From Nematopogon swammerdamellus (Eukaryota > Arthropoda > Insecta > Lepidoptera > Adelidae): a stretch of 64,000 bases of DNA. Of this stretch, positions 32,222 through 41,773 are shown one piece after another. Location: positions 4,771,761 through 4,835,760 of the forward strand of contig OX336351.1 in assembly GCA_946902875.1 (NCBI GenBank), given 5' to 3'. The notes beneath the pieces are model-generated. The model was not told the DNA's origin. It made no database searches and saw only the letters and a list, made by a program, of their open reading frames with translations. Position 1 is the first letter of the stretch; every line of letters starts with the position of its first letter. The translations under genes were made by a program, and so were the position numbers.

Positions 32222-32395
32222 ATTTTCCCACCGTCCTGGGTACCTTCAGTTCACAGAGTCCATGGAACGGGCTTCCGGGAATATCTTTCCCTATTCTTAC
32301 AATCCACGGACCTTCAAATCGCGGGTTAATATCCTTTCCCCAGCGACATTAGTCCGCTTTCAAGCCGGACTGGCACCTCCACAGGGGTAAAATTG
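32222..32395 (+). pseudogene. Possible LINE C-terminal fragment
   Basis: One frame reads PGYLQFTESMERASGNIFP, the neighbouring frame WNGLPGNIFP, then TFKSRVN, which resembles the W-N-x-L-P-x-x-x-F motif after LINE RT domains. Frame-broken and short. Confidence 0.35.
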
Positions 32396-32639
32396 GCTGC
32401 GCCTGCGGCTTTGACTTCGACTACAGCCACCCAATTTGAGAGGAATAAAAAAAGACCTTATTCAAATCACCCAATGTTTTTGCCCCAATATTGTTTTGAA
32501 CAGGTCTACATTGTTTTGTTAAAGCCATCATTACTTTCAGGCTTCAGCTGGCTCTCGTATTGTTTATATTTTTTTAATAAAATATTTTAAGTAAAATGTG
32601 AATTTTATTTTCCTTCCTTATAATTAGATAATCACTTTT

Positions 32640-32960
32640 GAAGACCCATACTTTCTCAACATCGATGCCCTGGCGCACCGCTAGTGCGTTTTCACTTACG
32701 AGTAGGTGGGTTACGATGCCCGTGGACATTCTGTGATGCACGGGGATTGTGAATGTCATGCCGGCCTGACAGGAGCCTTTTCACGCCCCTTTTGAAAAAC
32801 CCCAGTCTTTAGAGGAAATAGATGAGCAGGGAGCGCGTTCCACATTTTCCCGGATCTGTGAATAAAAGACCTGCAGATCCTCGGTAGGTCGATTGTATAG
32901 GGGTGCATCCCCTGCCCAGTATGATTTAGTGTGCGATTTTATGATTACAGCGTTTTCCAA
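32640..32960 (-). pseudogene. LINE C-terminal and 3'-end fragment
   Basis: Reverse of the recurring LINE end: GGCGCACCGCTAGTGCG, GTGAATGTCATGCCGGCCTG, GGAACGCGCTCCCTGCTC-like coding remnants and GGTGCATCCCCTGCCC. It aligns loosely with 61300-61520. Confidence 0.5.
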
Positions 32961-32984
32961 AAGCTAACGAAGACAATGTACCTA

Positions 32985-33335
32985 CCGTGCGGGGCCGCCA
33001 CTTAAAAGAATAGCCAGTGGGGCTATTCTCCCCATCTCTCCGCATCTCTCCCCGTGCATGTCGTAAAATACGACGGATTTAAAATAAGGGATTAGGACAA
33101 GATGCCGTGCTAAAAGGCGACGGGTTAGCCATCTCCCACCACCTCCCACCGAGTCATACAGCGGGCAGGTTTTTGTGCCTTACTTGCTGCTTGATAGTTA
33201 TCATGTCCGAATAATATGCTAAACGTGGTGGTCGGTGTTGTGCTGTAATTTACAAGATTAACTGCAGCACATCTCCGATTACTCTGCTTACCCCGATTGT
33301 CGGGATACAGCGAGTGGTATGTATGTATGTACTAA
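32985..33335 (+). mobile_element. P-family repeat, full length
   Basis: Starts CCGTGCGGGGCCGCCACTTAA, contains CGTGCATGTCGTAAAATACG, GCCGTGCTAAAAGGCGACGG, the GTGGTCGGTGTTGTGCTGT / CAGCACATCTCCG pair, and ends GTGGTATGTATGTATGTA. One of the more complete copies. Confidence 0.8.
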
Positions 33336-33386
33336 CCAAGACAAAGACAAGAAAATCAATAATAATGACTTTTAAAATTATTAAGT

Positions 33387-33722
33387 TGTACCGTGTGGGC
33401 CCGGTACTTTAAAAGAATAGCCCCACTGCATATCTCCCCGCGTATGTCGTAAAAGACGACTAAGGGATATGACTCCCTTCTTATATTTCTAGGTGGTAGG
33501 GTTTAACCCGCCCGGGTTGATACCACCGCACTGAATGAAAGGTCGGTCGAAACGGCTATGTAAATAGTTTGTGTTTTCCGTCCAGTTCAGTGTAGCCGGC
33601 ACGACCGAAGGGAAGCACTGATGTGGCACCAAGTTCACCCGGTGTTATGGGCTGACATCACGGATCTTGTAGGTGATGTCCCGTGTCAGTCCCCAAACCG
33701 TGTCAGTTTCGATAAAAAACAA
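33387..33722 (+). mobile_element. Hybrid SINE, full length
   Basis: P head (GTGTGGGCCCGGTACTTTAA, TAAAAGACGACTAAGGGATA) followed by the complete T1 body and TTTCGATAAAAAACAAACAA. The first 95 bp match the neighbouring P element; everything after CCCTTCTTATATT matches the T1 body. Confidence 0.85.
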
Positions 33723-34767
33723 ACAAACAAACAAACCAGTGCATTTTACGTATGGTATGTTTGTACCATTGTCTCGCCGTCCAATTTGTAACCCATCTGT
33801 AACATCTATTCCCAATATCCTAGAAGACAGATTTATCTACATTTCAACTCGCCAAGACGTTCACGAGAGAAGCATACTGAAGGCTCCTAACGTTCTCCCC
33901 GGTCATAGCCTCTGGGGTGTGTTTCACGAAGTTTCACTCTAAAGATTTATGGCAAAAACTCCGCTACCAACTGTTACCTGCGCTGGCCGGTGCCGGCAAA
34001 ACGACCTTGCGTACTATCGAATCTTGTAGCGGAGATGTGTCTACGGAACTTTGCCGTACTAACTGAATTGGTGCGGCTAGTCGCCAATGGATGAACGGCT
34101 TGCTTAGTAAGCGGAAGGTCGTGCGTTCGGCGGACTAGGATTAGTCCTGACATGTCAGGATTTTTAGGGTCTTGTCAGGATTGCGGCCGGATTTTGGTAC
34201 TGTCAGGATTTTTCGATTTTTCAATGAAGTACAGCAGATTTTTTAAGATTTTTTTTTATTATTAGAATTTTTTACAAACGGTAATGTAATTAATTACTAA
34301 TTAGAGTAAATTACACAGCACAATAAACTTAAACGGAAACATAATCATCTTTACCAACAACTCTGGTAATATTATGCAAATTAAGTAAGCTTAAATTACA
34401 TATAGATTTTTACCATCTTTGGGTGGCTTTGAGTTGAAATGAAATGAAGTTTGAAAATTGAGTTGAAATGGAGTTCGACCTGTGAGTCCTGCCACCGCGC
34501 CAAAGCATAAACAAATATTTGAAAGTTAATTACGTTTGCAACAAAATGTCAGGATTTTTCTATGGAAATTAGGCTTTTTGTCAGGACTTTTCAATTTTCC
34601 ATCTGGTAACCATAGATCGGACCTCATTGGCGTGCACCCTTTTCTTTATAATCCTGAGTATAATATTGCTTATTTTATAATTTAGCCTTTGGCCGTGGCT
34701 TCGCTCGCAGCATTGTTAAGGTTATGCTTAATTTAAAGGTTGTCTGGAAGAAATAATTTAAAGTCAT
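33723..34767. other. Unassigned; scattered TGTCAGGATTTTT words
   Basis: CTGTCAGGATTTTTCG, ATGTCAGGATTTTTCT and related words recur between 34140 and 34600. Possibly a decayed repeat. No gene recognised. Confidence 0.35.
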
Positions 34768-34868
34768 TAAGCGGCGGGTGGTCGAGTGTTTTCGGCATCG
34801 TCTTCTCATGCGAGAGGTCGGAGGTTCGAATCCGGTCGGCGTGTACGAATGAGTTTTTTATGACGAAA
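34768..34868 (+). mobile_element. tRNA-SINE head only
   Basis: TTAAGCGGCGGGTGGTCGAG to CGGAGGTTCGAATCCGGTCG and GAGTTTTTTATGACGAAAAA. It stops exactly where a reversed 5S-SINE poly(A) tail starts, so the later element truncated it. Confidence 0.75.
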
Positions 34869-35245
34869 AACAATTTTTATGGAAACCGACACAGTTGGCT
34901 ACATCACCTACAACATCCGTGATGTCAGCCCATAACATCGGGTGAACTAGGTGTCATGTCAATGCTTTCCTTCATTTTATGTCGGCTACACTGAACTGGA
35001 CGGAAAACACGAACTATTTACATAGCCGTTTCGACCGACGTTTCATTCAGTGCGGTGGTACCAACCCGGGCGGGATAAACCCTACCACCAAGTAAGGTAA
35101 GAAGGGAAGGGACCTACAGTTTTACGTGGAATCAGAACCACGGTCAGCCTCCAACGGTCGAGCGGTCATCCATCCAAGTACTGACCGCGCCCAGGTGTAC
35201 TTAAACAGTCGACCGACCGCGCCACTGAGCTACCGAGGCTGACAA
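34869..35245 (-). mobile_element. 5S-SINE, full length reference copy
   Basis: Minus strand: GTCAGCCTCGGTAGCTCAGT, then CTGTTTAAGTACACCTGGGC, GCGGTCAGTACTTGGATGG, ATGACCGCTCGACC, GGTTCTGATTCC, the complete T1 body and TTTCCATAAAAAT. The core around GGGCGCGG-TCAGTACTTGGATGG follows insect 5S rRNA boxes IE and C as I know them. The best copy for testing the head's origin. Confidence 0.85.
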
Positions 35246-35247
35246 AG

Positions 35248-35407
35248 CTTGTTAGCCACTTCACCTTGGTACGTTCCTTCCAAAGTTTTCGTGCTTTTTT
35301 GCTGTTTTATAATAAATGTATTGTGCGAAACGCGCGGTCGGTTCACAACACCGACTACTCTGTTTTCCGGATCGTCGTGATACATCGTGACTGTATGTAT
35401 GTATGTA
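35248..35407 (+). mobile_element. P-family 3' part
   Basis: GTTAGCCACTTCACCTTGG, TTTCGTGCTTTTTTGCTG, GGTCGGTTCACAACACCG and GACTGTATGTATGTATGTA. The head is missing; it lies directly beside the 5S-SINE head. Confidence 0.6.
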
Positions 35408-35424
35408 ATGTGAGCTAACCCATT

Positions 35425-36480
35425 TTGAGGATTCCGTATCCGGTACGGAACCCTATTACTAAGCCTACGCCGTCTGTCTGTCTGTCTGCCCGAGGGCTGT
35501 ATCTCTTGAACCGTAATAAGTAGCCTGTTGAAATTTTCACAGAATATGTGTTATTTATTATCCTCTTTTGTGCGAACAGCCATATTATGGCCGCGGGGAG
35601 GAATGTCGATAAGTGCGAACAGCCACATTATGGCCGCGAGTCTATGTCATACTAAATAATTTATTGCGACGTGGAACATCCGTCTTAGCTCTTCTAACGA
35701 ATGTCTAGTTGTTCGTGAAAGAGTAGGCTACCTAAAAACACACACTTCTATGTGCTTCTCCTGTCAAAATAATTTTGACGAGCGATCTTCAGTCGGTCTC
35801 TTCGCGTTCGCGGACGGTGACGTGTGCGCCTCGTGTTTTTAGTCGGTTTTTGTGGATTTTTTGGTGTTTTCTTTGTGAAAAACGATGGAAGGGTAAGTAA
35901 TCTTCATTTACAATAGTTTCTCGGCGCTGAGGAACGATTTATTCGTAAAGTATCGTAATTTTGGTAAACCCCTAGGCAAAAACCATTCCGAAAATTCTTG
36001 ATTTTTTTAAACCAGTTTAATAATGATAGTATTAAACACATTACCAATGAAATTATAGAAAATTTAATGTACATTTGGAAAATAAAACCTTTTCATATAC
36101 GTTTAAAAGAAAAAAGTCTAGAAATATCGCCAAAAACGCAGAGCGCACCCGATTTTGGCCAAAATTATTTTGCCCAAAATGGCGTGTCGCACTTATGGGC
36201 TGACAGCTAAGCTGGTTGTTCGCACACAAAGGGCCGATATAACAATAAATAATAAAAATAAGAAAAAGTAAAAAAATCACGGGGCTCCCATAAAAGAAAC
36301 TAAAAAGTGTATGCGCGCCATCTACCGAAAAGAGCATGAAGCATTTTAACTAATCATGAATTTTAACTAATATGAAGCATTTCATAAACACGCCATAGAT
36401 GGCGTGAGTGGCGCTGACCATGACATGGCGATACGGTACCCTCGGTGCGCGAGCTCGACTCGCACTTGCACTTGCCCGTT
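35425..36480 (-). mobile_element. Q-family repeat split by a DNA element
   Basis: 35425-35561 (GGATTCCGTATCCGGTACGG to CACAGAATATGTGTTATT) and 36234-36480 (CGATATAACAATAAATAATA to GAGCTCGACTCGCACTTG) are the two halves of one reversed Q element. The DNA between them carries inverted ends. Confidence 0.75.
35562..36233. mobile_element. Non-autonomous DNA-transposon-like insertion
   Basis: Its ends are imperfect inverted repeats of about 20 bp (CCTCTTTTGTGCGAACAG on the left; CCCTTTGTGTGCGAACAA read inward from the right). A second TGCGAACAGCC..ATTATGGCCGCG copy is repeated in tandem at 35612. At 35885 an ATG lies in ACGATGGAAGG and is followed at once by a consensus donor GTAAGT, so this may be the promoter and first exon of a transposase gene with the rest deleted. 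No transposase domain remains. No clear target duplication was found. Confidence 0.6.
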
Positions 36481-37076
36481 TTATATTTCAACCGCAAAAC
36501 TACGTTTGAGTGAGAGGCAAGGTCGTAAAACCTAAAGGTACGATACAAGGGCATCAAAGACAAGGTAATACATTTTCTTTCCAACCGACTTCATTAAGGA
36601 TTCCGCAGGAGTTTCCTCCGCTACCTTTTTGTTCAAAGTTGCCTCGTCTGGGGATCAGTGCGCGCGAACTTGTTTACAGTTTTTAAACGGGCTAACAACT
36701 GTGTTGTGTGGTTACCGCGTGAGGCAGAAAAATACAACATCACGAGTCATGGCTGTACATCAGCCTAATGAGCAAAGCGCTAATGAGCAACCCTAACTCA
36801 TAGCAATGTTTAGTTCAGAGCAACCCTTTATTATATCTATCTTTGTCTAAGCTTGACCAATTCTTACTCTTAGCAATTTTTACCTTTTGCGACCCATTGT
36901 AGCAACCTTTATCACAGAGCGTCCCGTCACTGATACCAACCTTTACCCCAACGCAACCCCTTAATTTTATTATAGACTTCATTTTAGAGCAATCCCTAAC
37001 TGACAGCAATCCTTCAAATCAAATCAAAATCAAATCAAATCAAAATTTACCTTATACTTCATAATCCTACAACATT
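36481..37076. other. Unassigned
   Basis: No gene recognised. CAAATCAAATCAAAAT repeats at 37013-37045. Confidence 0.4.
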
Positions 37077-37283
37077 TCCGCGCGCGAGCTCCGAGGAATC
37101 GGTATTTGTGGAAATTAATTTATTATAGAATTTGTATAGAATTTTAATATTATACATTTGTATAATATTACTCGCCTAGTATAGTATAATCATCACAAAA
37201 TGTGAATCTCCATAAAAATTCTATACAAATTCTATAATAAATTAATTTCCTCAAATACCGATTCCTCGGAGCTCGCGCGCGGA
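37077..37283. mobile_element. Fold-back MITE-like element, 207 bp
   Basis: The ends TCCGCGCGCGAGCTCCGAGG and its complement are followed inward by near-perfect complementarity over about 65-70 bp (one mismatch in TTTGTGG/TTTGAGG). The central loop is AT-rich and non-coding. Confidence 0.88.
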
Positions 37284-37344
37284 CTACAGATTATATGTTC
37301 ATATTACATGTATACTTCGACACATACATAAAATACCAACACAC

Positions 37345-37700
37345 CACACATAATACATACCACACGCCGTATCCCGACAATCGGGGTAAGCAGAGTAATC
37401 GGTGTTGTGCTGCAAGTACCCTTGTAAATTACAGCACAACACCGACCACCACGTTTACCAATGTATTAGGACAAGATAGCTATCAAGCAGCAATTAAGGA
37501 ACGAAGACCCACCTGCTGCATGACTCAGGACCGTACCAAAGTGAGAGGTGACTATCCTATCGCCCTTTAACACGGCACCTTGTCTTTCTCCCTTAGTCGC
37601 CTTTTACGCCATGCACGGGGAGAGATGTAGTGGGGCTATTCTTTTGGAGTACCGGCGCCAAAAAAGAATAGCCCCACTGCATCTCTCTCCGTGCATACAT
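37345..37700 (-). mobile_element. P-family repeat, full length, with a short inverted head copy
   Basis: CATACCACACGCCGTATCCCG, GGTGTTGTGCTGCAAGTACC / CAGCACAACACCGACC, ATCAAGCAGCAATTAAGG and the reversed head to TACCGGCGCCA at about 37660. Bases 37661-37698 repeat the head in plus orientation (AAAAGAATAGCCCCACTGCA). Confidence 0.75.
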
Positions 37701-38319
37701 AAAATAATACATAAATGCACATTACATATTCTTAGGAAACATTTTAATTTAAATTTTAGTATAAATAAGTCTTGTTTACAATGTTAATTTTATTATCGCT
37801 TTTGACACGCTGTTAACTGTCGAAATTTTGTGTTGCGTAATATACTCGTAACTATCTACTCAAGAGTCCGGAGGTCCTGTGTAACTTATCATCCTAGGCA
37901 AACCCTTTCTGTGTTATCTGTATTCGGACAGCCCGCAGAGCCGGCAAAACAGTAAACTTGCAAGCCGGAAACACCACAAATTATGAACATATGTAAGCTC
38001 TTAGGGTTCCGCTATACATGTAAATTATCCGTGTCCCCCAGCCCGAGTCGACCTCCAAAAACAATTATGGCATAATTAGCAGAGACCTACCCAATTTACG
38101 ACCGGCCATCTGTGTACCGCAGCGAGGCGTTTGTTGCCAGAAATGTGTGTGTAGTGTAGTAGGCAACCTTTCTGAGGTATACGAGGGAAAATATTTTACC
38201 TATGAGTTTATGTGGAAACATATGTGTAAAATGCAAGTTGAAGAATTATTGAAACTCTTTCAGAATTTGTTCATCACTTAAATAGCGAAAACAGGTTTTA
38301 TTCTTTTTATAGAAGGCGC
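37701..38319. other. Unassigned
   Basis: No gene or repeat recognised. Confidence 0.4.
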
Positions 38320-38420
38320 GAAATGTGGCGCCGAGCCACCCGTAAGGTGTTAACGACGCCCATGGGCATTTGGTCGTACGCGGAGGTTGCGAATGCCATG
38401 CCGGCCTGACAGGTGCCTTT
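38320..38420 (-). mobile_element. LINE 3'-end fragment
   Basis: GGCGCCGAGCCACCCGTAAGG, CGACGCCCATGGGC and GAATGCCATGCCGGCCTGAC, the recurring LINE end in reverse. Confidence 0.6.
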
Positions 38421-38460
38421 CCCATAAAAAAAATGATTCTTGATTTTAATTAAGTTCATC

Positions 38461-38568
38461 TTAGTCGGCATGACAAAAAGGGAAGCACTGACACAGGGAT
38501 ACACCGAGTTCACCAAGGTCGGTAGACATAACATGTGTGTGTAGTAGGTGATGAAGCCAACAGTGACG
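38461..38568 (+). mobile_element. Degraded T1 tail
   Basis: AAAGGGAAGCACTGACACAG, CCGAGTTCACCAAGG and GTAGTAGGTGATGAAGCCAA correspond to the T1 tail. It ends where the 33-bp minisatellite begins. Confidence 0.55.
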
Positions 38569-38569
38569 T

Positions 38570-39222
38570 GAGCGGGACTGAGGGAAAATGCGATAATGCC
38601 GTGAGAAAAACTGCAGGAAAATTCGATAATGTCGTGGGCGGCATTGTGGAAAAATCCGACAATGCTGCGAGCGAAACTGTGAGCATAACCGACAATGCCG
38701 TGAGCTGATCTCTATATAGCCGACATTGCCGTGAGCGGAATTGCAGACAAATTCGACAATGTCATGAGTGGAACTGTGGGCATATCCGCCAATGCCGTGG
38801 GCGGAACTGTGAACAAATCTGACAATTCCGCGAGCGGAACTGTGGACAAAACCGACAATGCCGTGAGCGGAACTGTGACCAAATCCGTCAATGCCGTGAG
38901 CGGAACTGTGGACAAAACCGACAAAGCCGTGAGCGGATCTGTGGACAAAACCGACAATGCCGTGAGCGGAACTGTGACCAAATCCGTCAATGCCGTGAGC
39001 GGAACTGTGGGCAAAACCGACAAAGCTGTAAGCGGAACTGTGGACAAAACTGACAATGCCGTGAGCGGAATTGTGACCAAATCCGTCAATGCCGTGAGCG
39101 GAACTGTGGACAAAACCGACAATGCTGTGAGCAGAACTGTGGACAAAACCGACAATGCCGTGAGCGGAACTGTGGCAAAATCTGACAATGCCGTGAGCGG
39201 AGCTGTGGAAATTACCGAAATG
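38570..39222. repeat. 33-bp minisatellite open in frames of both strands
   Basis: Units are 33 bp, so the period keeps the reading frame. The first 160 bp are degenerate; from 38731 about 15 regular units follow. On the plus strand the unit reads NAVSGTVDKTD, a hydrophilic 11-mer with A, V and V at fixed places. Variant units NAVSGTVTKSV recur every third unit, giving a 99-bp higher-order repeat. The plus frame runs 38731-39264, with the first true ATG at 38764. Two minus frames are also open (38461-39246 and 38712-39257). Gene or plain satellite is undecided. No promoter, splice signal or poly(A) signal is evident. Confidence 0.9.
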
Positions 39223-39937
39223 GCCAACACCCACCCTCTCACACACAAAAACCGCACAAATTAGCGCATGAAAAACACATTATTGACCTAGTATTATTAT
39301 TATTAAGTGCAACCGCAAATCCTCGCCAATAAAATTAGTTCCGACAGAATTCCAATACTTAAACTCTATAATTGTATCAATTTATCTCATATACGTGTGT
39401 TAATACCGAACGCAGTCGTACGGCTATACAAAAGAGCAGGCATATATTTAGAACTTTGTCGACTTCATACTCTTTCGCACTCCATGTGACGAGAGAGTCA
39501 CATGTGAATAAAGTCAATTCGATATGGTTGCATAACTTATCTTCGTCCACAGAGTCGATCATAGCCACGGACCGTGCCGGGGCCGCGATAAAACTAATGA
39601 GTGGGACAATAAAAATGAGCGTTGTTTTCTACCTCATTTTGGGCAGAACTCCGTGGGCGGCCACGGAGAAGGCAGGTAGAGAGCGGTGTAGCCAGTCGAT
39701 TATATAGATAGAAATACTTTATTGCCCCAAAACCAAATTTACAAAACAAGCTTGATAGAAGGAAGGTGTGAAACTAAGCTTGCGATGGCTTCACCGAACA
39801 TATCCCGGATATGTTCGGACTCATCGGCAGCAGAGGAGGGTGTTAATCGAGGTCGGGTCGGGACTAGGGAGTGGCCACTCTAAATTTCCCGCGCATGCTT
39901 CACGTTTCGGCTCGCATCAAGCCCTCGTCAGCTAGTC
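39223..39937. other. Mostly unassigned; LINE-like 3' end near 39707
   Basis: ATAGATAGAAATACTTTATTG at 39707 resembles the reversed 3' end at 16932. Nothing else recognised. Confidence 0.35.
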
Positions 39938-40195
39938 TGCGTTGACTAGGACGCGGGGAAACCACCAGTCCCGCTCTCGACCTCCCTCTCTCTACCTATC
40001 CATATTCTGTAGGATGCTTCCAGTGACGTTTTCGAAGCTCTCTCCATGTATGAGCTTAGCGTTGATCTTGGCAGCCCTAGATTCTTGAAGAGACTATAGA
40101 GCGACTTCGCTGGTAGTCCTCTTGCTCCGACTTCCACAGCGAAGAGATCAGTCTTGAATCCGTTTCTCACAATCCGGTCTACTAAGTGGCAGTAC
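39938..40195 (-). pseudogene. Non-LTR retrotransposon C-terminal remnant
   Basis: The minus frame reads RNGFKTDLFAVEVGARGLP then KSLYSLFKNLGLP and ASYRIWIGR. The VEVGARG-x-x-x-x-S motif is typical of the region C-terminal to RT in some non-LTR retrotransposons. The upstream codons to about 40195 (KYCHLVDRIV) also fit. Only about 85 residues survive. Confidence 0.55.
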
Positions 40196-40994
40196 TTGTT
40201 AAGTTTGACATAATATTCTATATAATGTTAATTATCTTATGTAGGTTTGTATTGTAATAATTTTAACATTGTAATAAAAAAACATTCATTCATTGAAATA
40301 CTTATTTAGTCTACCATGGTTGTTTGTCTTTTTGACCGAAACGTTTCGGACTGGCGCTAGTGGTCCATCACCAGGGCGAGTGCCTGACTGCGGTCGGGCC
40401 CGCAGTTCACAGAATACTGAACAAAAGATTGTTGAAAAAAAAAACCAGTGATCTGTCAACGCGAGCCCGGCAGCAGTCAGGCACTCGATCTGATAATATA
40501 GACTACACTCAGCAGTCCGAAACGTTGGCCAAAATGACCGGGATATGCTAAGCCACATTTACAAAGTATTCATTCATTTGTAATGGCGGTGTGAAATATG
40601 AACGCATTGTAACGAATACTGTTTAATGAAAATATAAAGTCGCGGCGTATGGTAGAGAGTCAAAAGATGACCGCCGGAGCTGGCTGCGTGGAGTCTCGGT
40701 GCGTAGCGGAGCAGTACGTCCTCGCGGCACGACAGTTCGCAGAAGAAAAGAGAGGGGCGGTGGGGAGGGGGGGGGGGGGGGGGGGCGTGCTAGTTCGCAT
40801 GGGGGGGGGGGGGGGGGGGGGCGCGCCAGCGCAGACTGGCGTCGCCTGTTGCTGCTCACTGGTGTCACCTATTGCTCCTTAACTGGTGTCACCCGTTGAA
40901 AGGCGCGCTGTATGTGATGCGGTTCGTTCACACTATTCGATGGTGCAGGAGTACAGGACAGTGCGCATGTCCCACACATTATTCATAATAATTT
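40196..40994. other. Unassigned; inverted pair and G runs
   Basis: GTGCCTGACTGCGGTCGGGC at 40380 pairs imperfectly with GCCCGGCAGCAGTCAGGCAC at 40468. Poly(G) runs lie at about 40765-40785 and 40801-40820. Both matter more as structure or assembly risk than as genes. Confidence 0.5.
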
Positions 40995-41245
40995 ACATGA
41001 AGTGCAAAGGGGGTCCGACATGGGTGGCTGAATCAGAGGGGCCAGAGCACATGGTCCGACCAGCCAATATCACCTCCGAGAAGGTAGGTGCCGGAGACTT
41101 CTCTTTTTGGATTGCTGGCTATACTGGGCTAGAGGAGAACACAGCCGAGGCTGCTATGCGGCCATCTTACATCCAGTGCGGTGGTATCAATCCAGTCGGC
41201 TACAATTCGAGCCTGCCACCTAGTAAGGGGCAAGGGACGGGATAT
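40995..41245 (-). mobile_element. tRNA-SINE T2 body
   Basis: Plus-strand view: GACATGGGTGGCTGAATCAG, GCCAATATCACCTCCGAGAA, GGCTATACTGGGCTAGAGG, AGTGCGGTGGTATCAATCC, ACCTAGTAAGGGGCAAGGG. Head missing. Confidence 0.75.
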
Positions 41246-41773
41246 TTCTTCCAGGAAACCTTTGGACGTTTGAGAATTGCGGTAGTAAAATATACGTAGA
41301 TAACAGCAAAAGTGGCAGAGAAGCACGGTTTCGTAGACCAACTGGGTCGCGACCACCTCGCGGACGCGGCTGGTGCAATGTCCCGCCGACTCCGATGACG
41401 TACGCCCCCAGTTGGTGGCGATGTGCGCGCCCAGTTAGCCTACATCAGCTCCTCTCCACTCTCACCTCCGTGCGTCCGCCCCTTTGCCGCCTAGCTATCG
41501 ATCCGCTAATGCCATGGTTTCAGCAGATTTAAAACAGGCTAGCTGCCGTACTGCAGCCGCGGCGAGCTGATTAACGAGAATGCGGAGTTTGCTTTTAAGC
41601 GATTTGTAATTGGCATTCAGCGCTAATGGTGGCACTAAATGGACGTATAGCGAGTTTTGTAACTTTTTGAAAAGCACCATTTCAAAGTTTTAGAAGTTTT
41701 TCTTCATATAAGCTAACATGGTTAAGGAAACAAAGCCACGTAGATTCAGTCAGATTCTGATAAGGTATTTCAT
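41246..41773. other. Unassigned
   Basis: GC-richer to 41530 then AT-rich. No gene recognised. Confidence 0.35.

Noticed and set aside
34810..34830. tRNA genes at GGTTCGAATCC boxes (also 8950, 18375, 44340)
   Set aside because: Only heads of tRNA-SINEs. No complete cloverleaf, and they are followed by SINE body.
35562..36233. piggyBac assignment for the insertion in the Q element
   Set aside because: The ends start CCC/CCT, but there is no TTAA target duplication and no transposase remnant, so the superfamily is left open.
38461..39246. 261-codon minus-strand repeat protein (HSSAHGIVGFV units)
   Set aside because: Open because the 33-bp period excludes stops in this frame. It begins in a SINE fragment. 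Kept only as part of the minisatellite finding, where the plus frame is the better candidate.
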